DNA of 64,000 nt from Hetaerina americana (GCA_022747635.1 JAKTNV010000011.1:14598475-14662474), one strand, 5' to 3'. Positions 47,222 to 58,836 are shown, numbered from the stretch's first letter. A program made the numbers and translations. Notes: generated by a model not told the origin, from the letters alone.

Positions 47222-47945
47222 GACGGTTATAGTTTCCAACAAACCTGTTTCACTGTTCCACATAATCGCCGTTCACTTCGAAGCACTTTTCCATACTTCC
47301 TAACCAACTTCTTAGCACCAACTTCTTCAAACCTCTCAGCCTAGAAGTTCCCCGCCTGGGAATTGAACCAGTTGAAAACAGCGGTCATGATTTCCTCGTC
47401 GTTTTCAAACCGCTGTCTACGAAGACACTGTTTCAAGAGGAAGAAGAGAAAATAGTCACTAGTTTTAACGTCGGGAGTGTGCGGGGGATGTTCAATAGCG
47501 GTCCGCAAATGTCCTCCACTCAGTATTCTTTGCTCTTTGTTTTGGTCGGTAAGTAGTTGCGGTGTACACCTTGCAAACAATTTTTCATATCCGTGCATTT
47601 CCGTTACGATCGTGTGAATATTGGTGCGTCTATCAAGATGAAACATTTTCGGCCAGAGCACTGATCGTCGATCAGATCGCAGTTCTTGGTCCACTTGTTG
47701 AACGGGACTCCGGTCTCCATCATGCACATTTGTGCGGCAACTTTTGAGGTCTCAACATCATTGTCTAACCTTTCCCTCACTTATTACTGTAGGTTCATAA
47801 TTCAGGCACAACTCCCGATGAAGTTGGGCTGCTCTTTGCCCTATTGAACACAATGGACTAACTTTGCAAGTGGCGAAAGCAACGATTATCGCGGACATTG
47901 TTATCTGCCTCCACTAACAGACAAACGATTACTTAATCAAAACAA
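47222..47945 (-). pseudogene. internally deleted, decayed mariner
   Basis: Minus-strand frames follow a mariner transposase. The N-terminal part reads SEGKVRQ-stop-C, then TNVHDGDRS, and HTIVTEMHGYEKLFARCTPQ then LLTDQNKEQRI. After a gap comes IEHPPHTPDVKTSDYFLF, RQRFENDEEIMTAVFNWFNS and, past a stop, AERFEEVGAKKLVRKYGK. The first two catalytic residues are lost in the gap. This differs in sequence from the 753-bp family and from the 50.8-kb element, so it is a third mariner lineage. Confidence 0.8.
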
Positions 47946-48697
47946 TAACTTTAGGGGATTCTAAAACCATAAATAGATGGCACAATATTTGTACAGCATT
48001 GTTATGACCCACCAATTTTTGAATTTTCAAAAAGCGTCTCTTCCTTCTCGAATATTCCTCGTTTAATAACACTCAATTCTCTCACGTCTACATATGGCTG
48101 TGCACCTGTATATCAGGAAGAAGAGACATTCTCATATTCCGTGGGTTTGTCTCATCCCTCCTCCCAATGACGATGGATGCAGGTGATGCAAATTTTGGGT
48201 GACGGCGGGACGGACACGCGTTGAAGTGATTTTAATGGCCTGGAATTATTTTTTCTTGCCTTTCAGTGTTTAGCAGTGTAACTCGTGGTGCGGGCGTCCT
48301 TCTCTAATGCTACCTGTATTTAGTGCATCTGTGAATCTCGTAACTACCGAATTGCGGGGGTTCAACGCCTTTAATGGCGAGTTGGAAATTACGGGGTGTT
48401 TGCAAATCTCTTTTCGTAAACCCCGCCACAGTCCTCTAGAGATTAAAGAAAAGAGAGAGGACAGTGTGACCTCAGGATTGAAGTGTGGCCAAGGAAATAA
48501 AATGTTTATTTTTTTTAACCCTTACATGGGGAGCAAAATTTGTTTGAGATGAACCCCCTAATAAGAATTTTGATATGGAATTAATTTGTTTATGGCTCGG
48601 AAACCTGGACTCATTAGAGAATAGAGTAAACGTATCTCAGTGGTTTATTTTCGAGACATGATTTTGGAGAAGAATGGGACATTTCTCATTAAAACCA
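47946..48697. other. unassigned DNA
   Basis: No recognised feature. 48550-48690 faintly recalls LINE C-terminal sequence (WKPGLIRE/ENGTFLIK) without a secure match. Confidence 0.4.
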
Positions 48698-49026
48698 ACG
48701 AATAAACGGGGATCGAGATGGTGCGGGGGCTAACGTACTGGCTTCCCACCCTGAGGGCGCGGGTTCAAATTCCGGTGGTGTTGAATATTTTTCAGAGGTA
48801 TCTCGATCCCTATTTGAGGTGCTTTGTGGAGGGCACTTTGAGTAAGTACGCCGTCCGTCGGATGGGACGTTAAACTGCGGACCCCTTGGCGCCTTTCGTA
48901 AAGAGTAGGCTAATACCGACGCCGGGTTTCTCTCCACCCTTCATCCTTTCCTGTCCATCCCCTATGGCGCAAATGACCTTAGCTGTCGGTCGCCTCCCCG
49001 CAAAACTACTACTACTACGAATAAAC
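48698..49026 (+). repeat. SINE-B (tRNA-related) with 10-bp target-site duplication
   Basis: The body 48708-49016 lies between copies of ACGAATAAAC (48698-48707 and 49017-49026). The head GGGATCGAGATGGTGCGGGG and B-box GGTTCAAATTCC are tRNA-like. The body follows (TACGCCGTCCGTCGGATGGG, GCCGGGTTTCTCTCC) and the tail is (CTA)n. A Pol III internal promoter is inferred from the boxes. Confidence 0.95.
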
Positions 49027-49504
49027 ACTCGGCGGTGCGGGTCGGAAGTGCTTAGTACTTTGGAAGAAATTCGAAATCAGTAAAAGTGAAATCACGGCAC
49101 TTTGAGAGGAAATGGAATGTTAAAGATTTTGACTCACCAGAGAGAAATTTGGTTTAGCTAGGGTGAGGGAGAAAAAGATTAGTCAGGCTCGACGGAAGGA
49201 GGTATAACATTTGTGAATATCCAAAATGGCATCTTGTAACAAGAAACAAGAGATTTTTGGGGTAATTGGTGTCATGCCAGGTGATACTTGGGAGTTTAGC
49301 GGCGCTAAAGAGCAAATCCATGATAAATTAACCTATATGCCATGAAAAATATTCAATTCTTGATCAAGTTAAAAGTGTGTTGAATACTCAACGGCCAAGA
49401 GAGAAATAAGTTCCATTGTCGAAATGCGTTGAAAATGATTGTTGTGTCACGCCGAAAATGATTGTGGCCAACATATTACTTGCCGGAGTGCACTACAATT
49501 TGTA
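49027..49504. other. unassigned DNA
   Basis: No recognised feature. Confidence 0.45.
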
Positions 49505-50050
49505 AAAGGTTTTACAGAATAATTGAGTGTTTCAAAATTGCAGGAATTTAACTATGCGATAAACTGAGTGGTGAATTTAGATTATTAGGGGAATTAAGTC
49601 GGGAATCACTCAAAGAGCGAAAATTAAACTACAGATTAGGAGGTCTCTTTAGCAGGTGACGTTGAAAAAAATTCATTATTACCCTAATCTTATTACGGTA
49701 GGAGAGGTCATGTCAAAAAAAACATGAACGATGAAAGGATCAGAATAATTGTAAATGGGGAGAAAATTTTTTTTTATTAAAATTATTCATGTATGTTTTC
49801 AATTTCTCATCTAGCCTTAGTTTTCGTCCCTCTTGTTACCTTCAACTCCTCTCCTATGCTTAGAGAAATATATCTCACTTAAATACCTCAGTGCATGTAC
49901 TTGAAGTTATCGAGATCTACATTATTTGAATTATTTTACATGCGTATTTTAATTAAATATGTATGAAGAATTAAATTTTTGACGATGCTTGTCTAGTGTT
50001 GAATCACCCCCTGCCACATGCCGTATCGGTGGCTTTCAGGGTACCATGGG
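49505..50050 (+). mobile_element. CR1-like LINE 3' part, interrupted
   Basis: Matches from the FYRIIECFKIAGI-like region through NYRLGGLFSR to a short RDQNN-like block near 49745. About 230 bp of AT-rich DNA intervenes, then the 3' UTR and hairpin resume at 49990-50045 (CCCCCTGCCACATGCC...GGTGGCTTTCAGGGT). Confidence 0.7.
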
Positions 50051-50786
50051 GAAGCATATGAATGGAGACGTGTTCACATCAAGGTGATGGGATTGGGATA
50101 GGGCCTGACGTCGGGCATGTATTTCGGTCAGACTCATCCCGTGGCCCCGTTTCGCGAAGGGTAGAGGATGAACACACGCATTAATCCGCGTCTTAATCTC
50201 CGCGTGATGAATGCCTACCAGAAACCACGAGTGGGTCGCCTGCAGAGTTCGGCGCGGCGATACTTACTTATCCGTTTTAAAGACGGATCTCAGATTTCAA
50301 ACGTTCGCCAGAGAGAGACCAAAAGTCTTTTTGCAGTCTGCCAAATGGCGCGGAAAACACTCGCCAGCTTTTCCTAGATGTATGTCTGTGTGTGTGTGTT
50401 TTCTCATCCTTCTCTCTAGGGATATGCGCAGCAGGTGATGATGCAGTTCCCATCTCTTTATTCCTCTCTCTCTCCCTTTTAGGCGGAATATGACCGAGTT
50501 GTGTGACTTCCTTGTTTTCGTTCTTCTAGCCACTGGTAAGGTGCGTGTACCGAGTGATAGCCCACTACCCAGATGAAATCATACACAAAACCAGAAAACC
50601 TTTTCAGTAGTTTCGCCAAAATGTAATATTAATTTATTTCACACCATTATCTTCGTATTGGTGATGACGAGAATATCTCATCACATTCATCCATTTTTCG
50701 TGAACCAGTTATTGAGAACATTTGCTATCGGCCATCAACGTGACAAAGTACCGTTCAAAGCCGCCAAACAAGTAACGTTAGTGACG
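50051..50786. other. unassigned DNA
   Basis: The 69-residue frame at 50168-50377 has no known motif. Confidence 0.45.
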
Positions 50787-50788
50787 TA

Positions 50789-52112
50789 CTACCTTGATCA
50801 AAAATTTCCCGGAATTTATTCAGAAAATTAAAAATACAAGTTTATTCATCTAAATCTATATTGTCCCCTTCAAAGTAATCCCCATCGACTGCAACACACT
50901 TATGCCAGCGCTTGATCCAATCCTCGAAACATTTTTTATATTCGGTTTTCGGTATGTCCATCAGTGCTTCCTGCGATTTTTCCATTACTTCCTCTCGGCT
51001 GCTAAAACGCGTTCCCCGTAATGGTTTTTTAACTCGATTGAACAGAAAGAAGTCACAGGGAGCCAAATCAGGTGAATTCGGTGGCTGTTGGATGGTATTT
51101 GTTGCATTTTTCGTCAAAAAATTACGAATAATGGTAGCGACGGTGCGTTATCATGGTGCAAAATCCACGAGTTTTCTGCCCACATTTCTGGTCTCTTTCG
51201 GCGAATTGCTTCACGCAAACGTCTCATAACGCCCAAATAATACTCTTTGTTTACTGTCTGGCCTTCTGGCAAAAATTCATGATGCACTACACCGTTGTAA
51301 TCCATGAAAACCGTCAGCATTGCCTTCTTTTTTGACTGAAAACGACGTGGTTTTTTTGGTCTCGGCTCATTTGGTGAACGCCATTCACTTGCCTGATGTC
51401 TGGATTGCGTGTCGTACTCATAAACCCACGTCTCGTCTCCAGTAATGATCCTTTTGATGAATGTGGGATCGGATTCAGCCTCGCAAATCATGTCTTTTGC
51501 GACGTCAACACGGTCTCTTTTTTGCATGAAATTGAGGTCTTTTGGCACCAACTTTGCTGCTACACGACGGAAACCCAAATCATTAACCACAATGTCTTGG
51601 GCGGATCCATAGGCAATGTTCAAGTCCTCCGCTATTTCTCTGATGGTTAATTTGCGGTTATTGACCAACATTTCTTTTACTTTATCAATTTTGTCACCGA
51701 CTTTCGATGTCGATGGTCTGCCACTGCGTTCATCATCTTCGATTGACTCACGACCACTTCTGAACCGCTCGTGCCACTGGTAAACGACCGTTTTTTTTAG
51801 AGAATCGTTGCCGAAACACTTTTCCAACATTTCCAACGGCCGTGCGCCACTAAATCCGTTTTTTACGCAAAATTTAATACAAGTTCGTTGTTGCAAATTT
51901 AAATCCATTTCTGAAATTGTAAAAAATCGCCAACACACACAGAGATAGATGTACTCTTGGCTACGTAGCTTTTGCAAATGTCAAGTTATGACACTAACAT
52001 TTAAAGGGAATATCAACAACAGATGTAACAATTTAACAAAAAAACAGAACTCAAATCGGAACGATGGGAGCGCCACACGGTGGTTATTCCGGGAACTTTT
52101 TGATCAAGGTAG
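50789..52112 (-). mobile_element. full-length mariner, 1324 bp
   Basis: The terminal inverted repeats CTACCTTGATCAAAAATTTC (left) and the inverse of TTTTTGATCAAGGTAG (right) lie between TA at 50787-50788 and TA at 52113-52114. Length and structure are those of an autonomous mariner. Its ends and protein differ from those of the 753-bp family. Confidence 0.97.
50842..51908 (-). pseudogene. mariner transposase (DD34D type) with one frameshift
   Basis: The start is ATG at 51908 (MDLNLQQRTCIKFCVKNGF). The paired HTH domain spans about residues 1-110 (VVYQWHERFRSGRESIEDDE, RSGRPST). Catalytic motifs are TGDETWVYEYD (first Asp) and ILHHDNAPS (second Asp), then a frameshift near 51140. The other frame continues FLTKNAT, QQPPNSPDLAPCDFFLF (third Asp) and KCVAVDGDYFEGDNIDLDE. 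Counting across the break leaves the second-third Asp spacing slightly short of 34, so a small deletion probably caused the shift. No other stop is seen. Confidence 0.95.
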
Positions 52113-52114
52113 TA

Positions 52115-52385
52115 TTTCAGAAACGAAGACTGATTTATTATTTGAAAAACAATACCTTCTCCATCTAATGCTTGTGGCAACAATTTTAAACGGAAAATGA
52201 AGCATAAATTATATGGAATATCGCGGTAGATATGATTTAAATGATCACACGGATAATTATTATCGGTAGTCTATTCACATGATACTTTAAAAAAGTGGGT
52301 AGTGATACATTTTTGGAAAAAGAGTAATTCTCTTCCGTATGCCAACTGTATCAGGAACACCAAAAGGTAATTTGTAGTCTCAATT
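52115..52385. other. unassigned DNA
   Basis: No recognised feature. Confidence 0.45.
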
Positions 52386-52970
52386 AAATACACAGCCGTT
52401 ACCCTCAGTCACGATCTATCCTGAATGACATAGGGGGAATATGTGGACAAGCTAACAAAAAAATTGGATGCATTAGAAGAGTACTGGATAAATATGATGA
52501 AAAGGTCAAAGAGAAATGTTATCTTTAGTTGGTTAGGCCTCATTTAGAACATGCTGTAAATATATGGGATCCTCACGAAGTTGGATTAATTGCCGAATTG
52601 GATCGCTTGCAGTTTAAAGGAGCTAGATTTGTCAAAATGTTGTTATGATAAACTTAGTAGTGTATCAATCACTCACGGAGCGAAAGTTAAATTACAGATT
52701 GAAGCAGTTGCATAAATTGGAAGGACGTCTCTTTAGCAGTGATGTTGAGAATGTTTTATTGTCCCATCGCACTACGAATGGAGAGATCATGTTGATAAAA
52801 TTAGAGAGAGAAAGTGTAGAATAGATAGATTTAAGATTTCATTTTTCCTCGAACAATGAGGGATCAGAATAACATTGTCCGACCTCGGTAGGGTCGTATT
52901 CGGGTCAAAATTAGTCTGGTGTGTATTCATCCCCTGCCACACACCTTAGCGGTGATTTTCAGGTTACTGA
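52386..52970 (+). mobile_element. CR1/Jockey-like LINE 3' part
   Basis: The longest plus-strand copy of this family. It starts with a GNMWTSxQKNWMH-like segment and continues with WLGLI-NMLxIWDPHEVGLIAELDRL, KLNYRLKQLHKLEGRLFSSD, and the KIREKVN/FSRTMRDQNNIVRPR region. The terminal hairpin is CCCCTGCCACACACC...GGTGATTTTCAGG. Frames are broken by several indels. Confidence 0.85.
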
Positions 52971-53818
52971 AATAAATAAACACACCCTAATATCCCACTC
53001 TAAGCCTACAACAGGCCCCTCTACTTCCTATAATCGTATGACACAAGCTTTCCCCGCGAGACATTTATATTTAGGAAGGCTTCCGAAACAATTCAAGTGC
53101 CTACAGTCAATTAAGTATCGGGTATTGTAAGTGGTAACAAGCATTATTGACAGAGTTGGCTTTATTTGGTAGCATATCTTATTCGTAATGTCATTATATA
53201 TCCCCAATTATAACCAGCGGAGCTCGTATTGGAAGTGCTTTGAGGTTGCTTTCTTAGGCCATCGCCTTATGGAATTTCATCATGATCATCGTAAGAAAAC
53301 ACGTTCTGACACCCTTCATTGGGTTGTACTGTGCCCATTGAAATTCTAACGTATTACATCCCATTCTCGTCTACGTGAAAGATTCTGTGAGTAAAGTTTC
53401 TAAACCTGCACTACTTTGAAAGCTGATTCTGTGTCCTTTCGTTTTTGTCCTTCTGCTTCAGGTTGTGTGTGCCCCTCCTCCTGTTAATACTTCTCCTATC
53501 TATTTTCTTCATATCTGCGTGTCTTCCACCTTTGAGATATTCCACTTCCTAGGCCCATCCTCTTTCCCTTCACAGTTCCTTCGTTTACATACCTTAGTAG
53601 ACAATATCTTTTCAATTATTACCCATACAACTATTTTTCCTTTTATGAAATACTTCTGGCAAACCACCGCACTCTGCAAACTCTCTCCAATACCATTCCT
53701 ACACTATCCATCCAATCTATGCAAATGATTCTCTTTCAGAAAACACATTTAGATTCTATAAATTCACCTATTCTATCATCGATTTTGTATGTGAGCATAC
53801 GTGTGTGTTCCACGCACA

Positions 53819-53821
<3 letters not shown>
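52971..53821. other. unassigned DNA
   Basis: No recognised feature. Confidence 0.45.

Positions 53822-53890
<69 letters not shown>
53822..53890. repeat. (TA)n microsatellite
   Basis: Pure TA array that joins the 457-bp family at CATTCAAACACG (minus sense GAATG). Confidence 0.95.
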
Positions 53891-53893
<3 letters not shown>

Positions 53894-53968
53894 TCAAACA
53901 CGAAATCCCGCCAAACGGCGAATAAATACTCATATATACAGAAACAGATATAAGGAAAAGGGATAGGT
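53891..53968 (-). repeat. 457-bp-unit fragment, inverted relative to the array
   Basis: Reads CATTCAAACACGAAATCCCG through CAGAAACAGATATAAGG, the reverse of the unit's TTTCGTGTTTGAATG region, and then flips to plus at about 53968. Confidence 0.88.
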
Positions 53969-54092
53969 TTCCTTGTGTATTGTCTATTTCTCCTTTGGTG
54001 GGTGAAACAGCCCCCTGACGCCATCTCTTGGCTGAAAGAATCGGGGCGCTTGGCGACATATTAGACCCACGGATCTCAGGGTAAATTGACTA

Positions 54093-54167
54093 TCCTCGAT
54101 AGCTCAAGTGGTTAAGAGCATCCGCCCGGCAAGTGGAAAGATCCGGTGTTCGAGTCCCGGTTGAGGA
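54093..54167 (+). ncRNA. tRNA-like segment, array unit 1
   Basis: Acceptor-like stem TCCTCGA/TTGAGGA (one G-U pair), D-stem GCTC/GAGC, anticodon stem TCCGC/GTGGA with loop CCGGCAA (GGC at anticodon position), and B-box GTTCGAGTCCC. The T-stem carries an extra base and pairs badly. A TTTTT run at 54172-54176 would stop Pol III. It is likely a tRNA-derived promoter unit, not a working tRNA. Confidence 0.68.
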
Positions 54168-54549
54168 AATATTTTTACTCTTGTGATCCGTTCGATTCCG
54201 CCTTCCCCACCTCTATTGTGTTCGTCCTTTATATGTGTTCCTATCCCTTTTCCTTATATCTGTTTCTGTATATATGAGTATTTATTCGCCGTTTGGCGGG
54301 ATTTCGTGTTTGAATGTGTATTTGGCCAATGTGGCTCATCTCTTTCTTCTGGCTATGCGTGCCACGAAACGCACTGTTCCTTTCCTGTATGATGTTGTAT
54401 GAATTCTAACCCACTGTCCTTTCCTTTCCTTGTGTATTGTCTATTTCTCCTTTGGTGGGTGAAACAGCCCCCTGACGCCATCTCTTGGCTGAAAGAATCG
54501 GGGCGCTTGGCGACATATTAGACCCACGGATCTCAGGGTAAATTGACTA

Positions 54550-54624
54550 TCCTCGATAGCTCAAGTGGTTAAGAGCATCCGCCCGGCAAGTGGAAAGATC
54601 CGGTGTTCGAGTCCCGGTTGAGGA
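54550..54624 (+). ncRNA. tRNA-like segment, array unit 2
   Basis: Same as the segment at 54093, exactly 457 bp downstream, with no difference noticed. Confidence 0.68.
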
Positions 54625-55006
54625 AATATTTTTACTCTTGTGATCCGTTCGATTCCGCCTTCCCCACCTCTATTGTGTTCGTCCTTTATATGTGTTCCTA
54701 TCCCTTTTCCTTATATCTGTTTCTGTATATATGAGTATTTATTCGCCGTTTGGCGGGATTTCGTGTTTGAATGTGTATTTGGCCAATGTGGCTCATCTCT
54801 TTCTTCTGGCTATGCGTGCCACGAAACGCACTGTTCCTTTCCTGTATGATGTTGTATGAATTCTAACCCACTGTCCTTTCCTTTCCTTGTGTATTGTCTA
54901 TTTCTCCTTTGGTGGGTGAAACAGCCCCCTGACGCCATCTCTTGGCTGAAAGAATCGGGGCGCTTGGCGACATATTAGACCCACGGATCTCAGGGTAAAT
55001 TGACTA

Positions 55007-55081
55007 TCCTCGATAGCTCAAGTGGTTAAGAGCATCCGCCCGGCAAGTGGAAAGATCCGGTGTTCGAGTCCCGGTTGAGGA
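55007..55081 (+). ncRNA. tRNA-like segment, array unit 3
   Basis: Third copy at 457-bp spacing, with no difference noticed. Confidence 0.68.
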
Positions 55082-55463
55082 AATATTTTTACTCTTGTGA
55101 TCCGTTCGATTCCGCCTTCCCCACCTCTATTGTGTTCGTCCTTTATATGTGTTCCTATCCCTTTTCCTTATATCTGTTTCTGTATATATGAGTATTTATT
55201 CGCCGTTTGGCGGGATTTCGTGTTTGAATGTGTATTTGGCCAATGTGGCTCATCTCTTTCTTCTGGCTATGCGTGCCACGAAACGCACTGTTCCTTTCCT
55301 GTATGATGTTGTATGAATTCTAACCCACTGTCCTTTCCTTTCCTTGTGTATTGTCTATTTCTCCTTTGGTGGGTGAAACAGCCCCCTGACGCCATCTCTT
55401 GGCTGAAAGAATCGGGGCGCTTGGCGACATATTAGACCCACGGATCTCAGGGTAAATTGACTA

Positions 55464-55538
55464 TCCTCGATAGCTCAAGTGGTTAAGAGCATCCGCCCGG
55501 CAAGTGGAAAGATCCGGTGTTCGAGTCCCGGTTGAGGA
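55464..55538 (+). ncRNA. tRNA-like segment, array unit 4
   Basis: Fourth copy. Its unit is cut short downstream by the (TA)n array. Confidence 0.68.
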
Positions 55539-55648
55539 AATATTTTTACTCTTGTGATCCGTTCGATTCCGCCTTCCCCACCTCTATTGTGTTCGTCCTT
55601 TATATGTGTTCCTATCCCTTTTCCTTATATCTGTTTCTGTATATATGA

Positions 55649-55649
<1 letters not shown>

Positions 55650-55713
<64 letters not shown>

Positions 55714-55797
55714 CATATATATCTGTGTGTGTATACTGTATGTATATTGTATATATATACTGTATATATAAATATATATTTATTTATTTATATATTA
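55650..55797. repeat. (TA)n and TA-rich tract
   Basis: A pure TA array to about 55708, then mixed TA/GT sequence up to the RTE start. Confidence 0.93.
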
Positions 55798-55799
55798 AG

Positions 55800-56651
55800 A
55801 GAGTTGTACAATTATATACAGCAGCGGGGACAAGAGCTTACGAGGGGTAGCCATAATATTAAAGAAAGAGGTAGGAAGAAGCGTAGTCAATATAGAACAA
55901 GCAACGGATAGAATATTACTAGTGGAAATCAAAAGCAGAACCGACAAACTAGGTTATTTTTCAGGTACACGTGCCACCGAACAGCCATACGGAGGAAGAG
56001 GTCGATAGGATATACGATCAGTTAGAGGACATGATCGCGTGTGTTCCTGCAGGGAAACATTTGATAGTGATGGGGGATTGGAATGCGACGGTAGGCGACG
56101 GAAGAGATGGTGATGAGGTGGGGGACTACGGTTTAGGCACGAGGAATGACCGCGGGGAGAAAGCAGTTGAGTTCTGCAGGAGACAGGGCTTAGTCATCAC
56201 CAACACCTCATTTAGACACCAAAAAAGACGCAGGTATACATGGAAAATGCCAGGTGACTCAGGAAGATATCAGCTAGATTATATCCTGGTTAGACACAAG
56301 TTTAGGAACAGTGATTCGTACAGCTTCCCGGGAGCGGATGCGGACTCAGACCACAATTTAGTTGTTATGAAATGTAGCGTCCTCTTCAAAAAGATAAGGC
56401 CGGGGCGGCGAGTTAGAAAATGGAATGTAGAAGCGTTAAATGGTTTTAAAAGTAAGGAATGCAAACAGCCGTTAGAGAAAATCATGGAGGATGGTAAAGA
56501 GCTAAGTACTATCGAAGAAAAATGGGAAAGTATCAAGAAAGGGTTGTCTAAAGCCGCAAAAGACACTATTGGAACCGTTACCGTTAAAAGGATTAGGAAA
56601 CCATGGATCACGGATGACATGATTACGAAGATGGATGAGAGAAGAATATAG
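55800..56651 (+). pseudogene. RTE-like apurinic/apyrimidinic-type endonuclease domain
   Basis: Frame pieces read [20 protein letters not shown] and TDRILLVEIKSRTDKLGYF, with a shift at the T-run near 55960. An open frame to 56651 then carries HLIVMGDWNATVGDGRDGDE (catalytic GDWN), RRRYTWKMPG, YQLDYILV and GADADSDHNLVV (catalytic SDH). This domain nicks target DNA for target-primed reverse transcription. It ends at a stop at 56649-56651 in a region that should continue into RT. Confidence 0.92.
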
Positions 56652-56904
56652 AAGAATGTAAACTCAGAGTTAGGTCAAAGGAAATTCAAATAGTAAAATA
56701 ATAAATTGAGGTGGGCAACAAGTAAAGCAAAAGAACCATAGTGGGAAACGCAGTGCGAGGATATGGAAAGTTTGCAGAGGAAGGGTGAAATTGGTGCGCT
56801 GTACAGTAAAGTTAAATCTTTATCGAGAAGTAAGAAAGAACTATGCTAGCAGTTAGAGATAAGGAGGATAAGATAATAGTTGACTAAGAAAAGATCCAAG
56901 AGAG

Positions 56905-57684
56905 ATGGAAGGAATATATAGAAGACTGTATGGTAAAGAGCGTAGGCCAACAAGGTTAGACATAGAAAAGGAGCATGACGTAGAGGAATACAGCTTAGGT
57001 CCAGGCATACTAGACAATGAGATAGAAAGGGCATTAAGGGAGATGAAACTAAATAAGGTCGTGGGGGTGGATAACATTCCCGTGGAACTTTTAAAATGCT
57101 TTGGAAAAGGTGGGAGGAAGAGGCTATATGGGCTGATCCGTAGTATTTATGAGGAGGGAATCTGGCCGGAAGACTTTCTCAGATCAGTTTTAGTTCCTAT
57201 TCCGAAAAAGGTAAAGGCCACGTCACGTGAGGACTATAGGACAATTAGTTTGATATCCCACGCAGCTAAAGTTGTTCTCAGGATCATAAACAAAAGGATA
57301 GAGAGTAGGGCAAATGATTACTTAGGGGATGATCAGTTTGGGTTCAGGAAGGGGAGAGGTACGCGTGATGCCATTGCAGTAATGAGATTATTAATCGAGA
57401 GGAATATAGAACACAACCAGGAGGTATTTGCCTGTTTCGTAGATTTCGAAAAAGCGTTTGAAAGAGTGAATTGGGAAAAACTTATGAGTATTCTGCAGAA
57501 AATAGGAATAGATTGGAGGGAAAGGAGGCTAATCCGCAACCTGTACATGTCTCAGACTGCTCGGGTGCGAGAGGGAAACGGCGAGTCCGGTTGGCAAATG
57601 CTCGGAAGAGGTGTAAGGCAGGGTTGCCCATTATCGCCGTTGCTGTTCAACCTATGTGTGGAGGAAATAATTAAATTGGCATAA
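56905..57684 (+). pseudogene. RTE-like RT domain, N-terminal and central part
   Basis: Open for 259 codons: RREMKLNKVVGVDNIPVELL-type entry, YRTISLISHAAKVVLRIINK, DQFGFRKGRGTRDAIAVM, CFVDFEKAFERVNW (the motif A Asp in FVDFEKAF is kept, but DR of the consensus is ER) and RGVRQGCPLSPLLFNLCVEE, then a premature stop at KLA. The LDNEIERALREM block upstream links it to the endonuclease half. Confidence 0.92.
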
Positions 57685-57868
57685 GCTATGCTTTAGGCCA
57701 AGACCAAGCTTTAGTTTGTTAGTCAGCCAAGGGGTCACTAGCATTACTGAGTGAATTGGAAATTCAGTGCCCTAATTCAGTTCCCTAATATATAATATTC
57801 TTTTTTATTTGTGTTATATTGTGTCAGCCCATTATTGTGCCGCTCGTGTGAGTTTTTCATTACAATCG

Positions 57869-57869
<1 letters not shown>

Positions 57870-57933
<64 letters not shown>
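57870..57933. repeat. (TA)n microsatellite
   Basis: Pure TA array. Confidence 0.95.
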
Positions 57934-57934
<1 letters not shown>

Positions 57935-58816
57935 CTCGTTACACTACTATGTTCTTACAAATCACTCCTAATTACAAACGACTTGAGAATGTAGAAATGG
58001 CATTCGGCTTTTCCCTGTCGTATTTCATATTCCTATCGTAGCCCGTCAAAAAGCATGTCTATTAATGGACTGTTTCCGATCGCTTATAACTGGGGTCTCT
58101 TGGAGTTCGTTTCTTTGACTGTGAGATCTCCCTTTCCCAAAAATATCACGCCGTCCCTCCCTCAATGGTTCCTGGTCCCATCGGCTTGTGAAGCCTATTA
58201 ATGTATCTGAAGCTCGAAATATGTTATTTTTATACGCCCTCCTATATTCACTTATAGCCCCGCCGGCCAGCCGCTTTCGATAAAAGTCGGTCGTTCGACG
58301 CGATAACGTGGCCAATATGGGTTCGAAACCCGACAATGATCTCCACGGTGACGGGTCGTGTTTACTGACGTCATGCTTACATAGATGCGAGAAACACTCT
58401 TCAATATGTATGTCTCGAGTTAGAATTGTTGGATGCCATATGGATTCTGTCAGCATTTTCTCTGATGAAGGTTATAAGTAATTATGTATGTTTAGGAAGC
58501 TGAAACATGGCCAGTATGACCTAACCGATGCTAGCTCATTCTTGGAATTACAGCAAGTGTACAGGTTCAGTGGATTGTTAATCAAAGCATATAGTTTCAG
58601 ACAATTTGGATGGATGCAGATTAATTTATTTATTCATTTATAAGCCTCAAGGAATGCACACTCACACACTGAATATGTTATAAGTGGACCTAATTTAAAT
58701 TTATAAAGGAAATCATGGAAAATGTTTTAATGGCATGTATAACTTTGTTCCAAAGAAACTGCGGGAGATGCCGCAACAGTAACTTTTAACGGAGTCATCC
58801 GCTAATATGCATTTCA
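57934..58816. other. unassigned DNA with a B-box-like motif
   Basis: GGGTTCGAAACCC at about 58319-58331 is a palindromic B-box-like sequence. A matching A-box and fold were not convincing. Confidence 0.4.
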
Positions 58817-58836
58817 ATGCAACAATTTCAGAGTGT

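Larger units (their letters stand above)
53971..55655 (+). repeat. tandem array of 457-bp tRNA-bearing units (about 3.7 copies)
   Basis: The period is exactly 457 bp. The segment CCTTGTGTATTGTCTATTTC recurs at 53971, 54428, 54885 and 55342, and the units look identical over hundreds of bases. Each unit has a CGCCATCTCTTGGCTGAAAG part, a tRNA-like segment, a GATTCCGCCTTCCCC part and a TTCGCCGTTTGGCGGGATTT part. The last unit ends in (TA)n at CTGTATATATGAG. The repeated 69-codon frame across units follows from the tandem repetition. Confidence 0.97.
55798..57768 (+). mobile_element. RTE-like LINE, endonuclease plus RT, truncated at both ends
   Basis: The only copy here with a substantial endonuclease domain. 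The 5' end is lost just upstream of the [13 protein letters not shown] block. The 3' end stops at about 57768 after the LSELEIQC block, with no hairpin tail. A ~50-bp deletion just before 57695 destroys the FADDQ catalytic motif. Confidence 0.93.

Noticed and set aside
51396..51650. Plus-strand frames opposite the mariner transposase
   Set aside because: Shadow frames of the minus-strand transposase.
54183..55306. A 69-codon frame repeated three times with an identical protein sequence
   Set aside because: It follows from the 457-bp tandem repeat. It has no start context or domain and overlaps no coding evidence.
53971..55655. CRISPR array
   Set aside because: Direct repeats are 457 bp with no spacer structure, in eukaryotic repeat DNA.
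58319..58331. Possible tRNA or SINE at a GGGTTCGAAACCC motif
   Set aside because: No acceptor, D-arm or A-box could be fitted on either strand.
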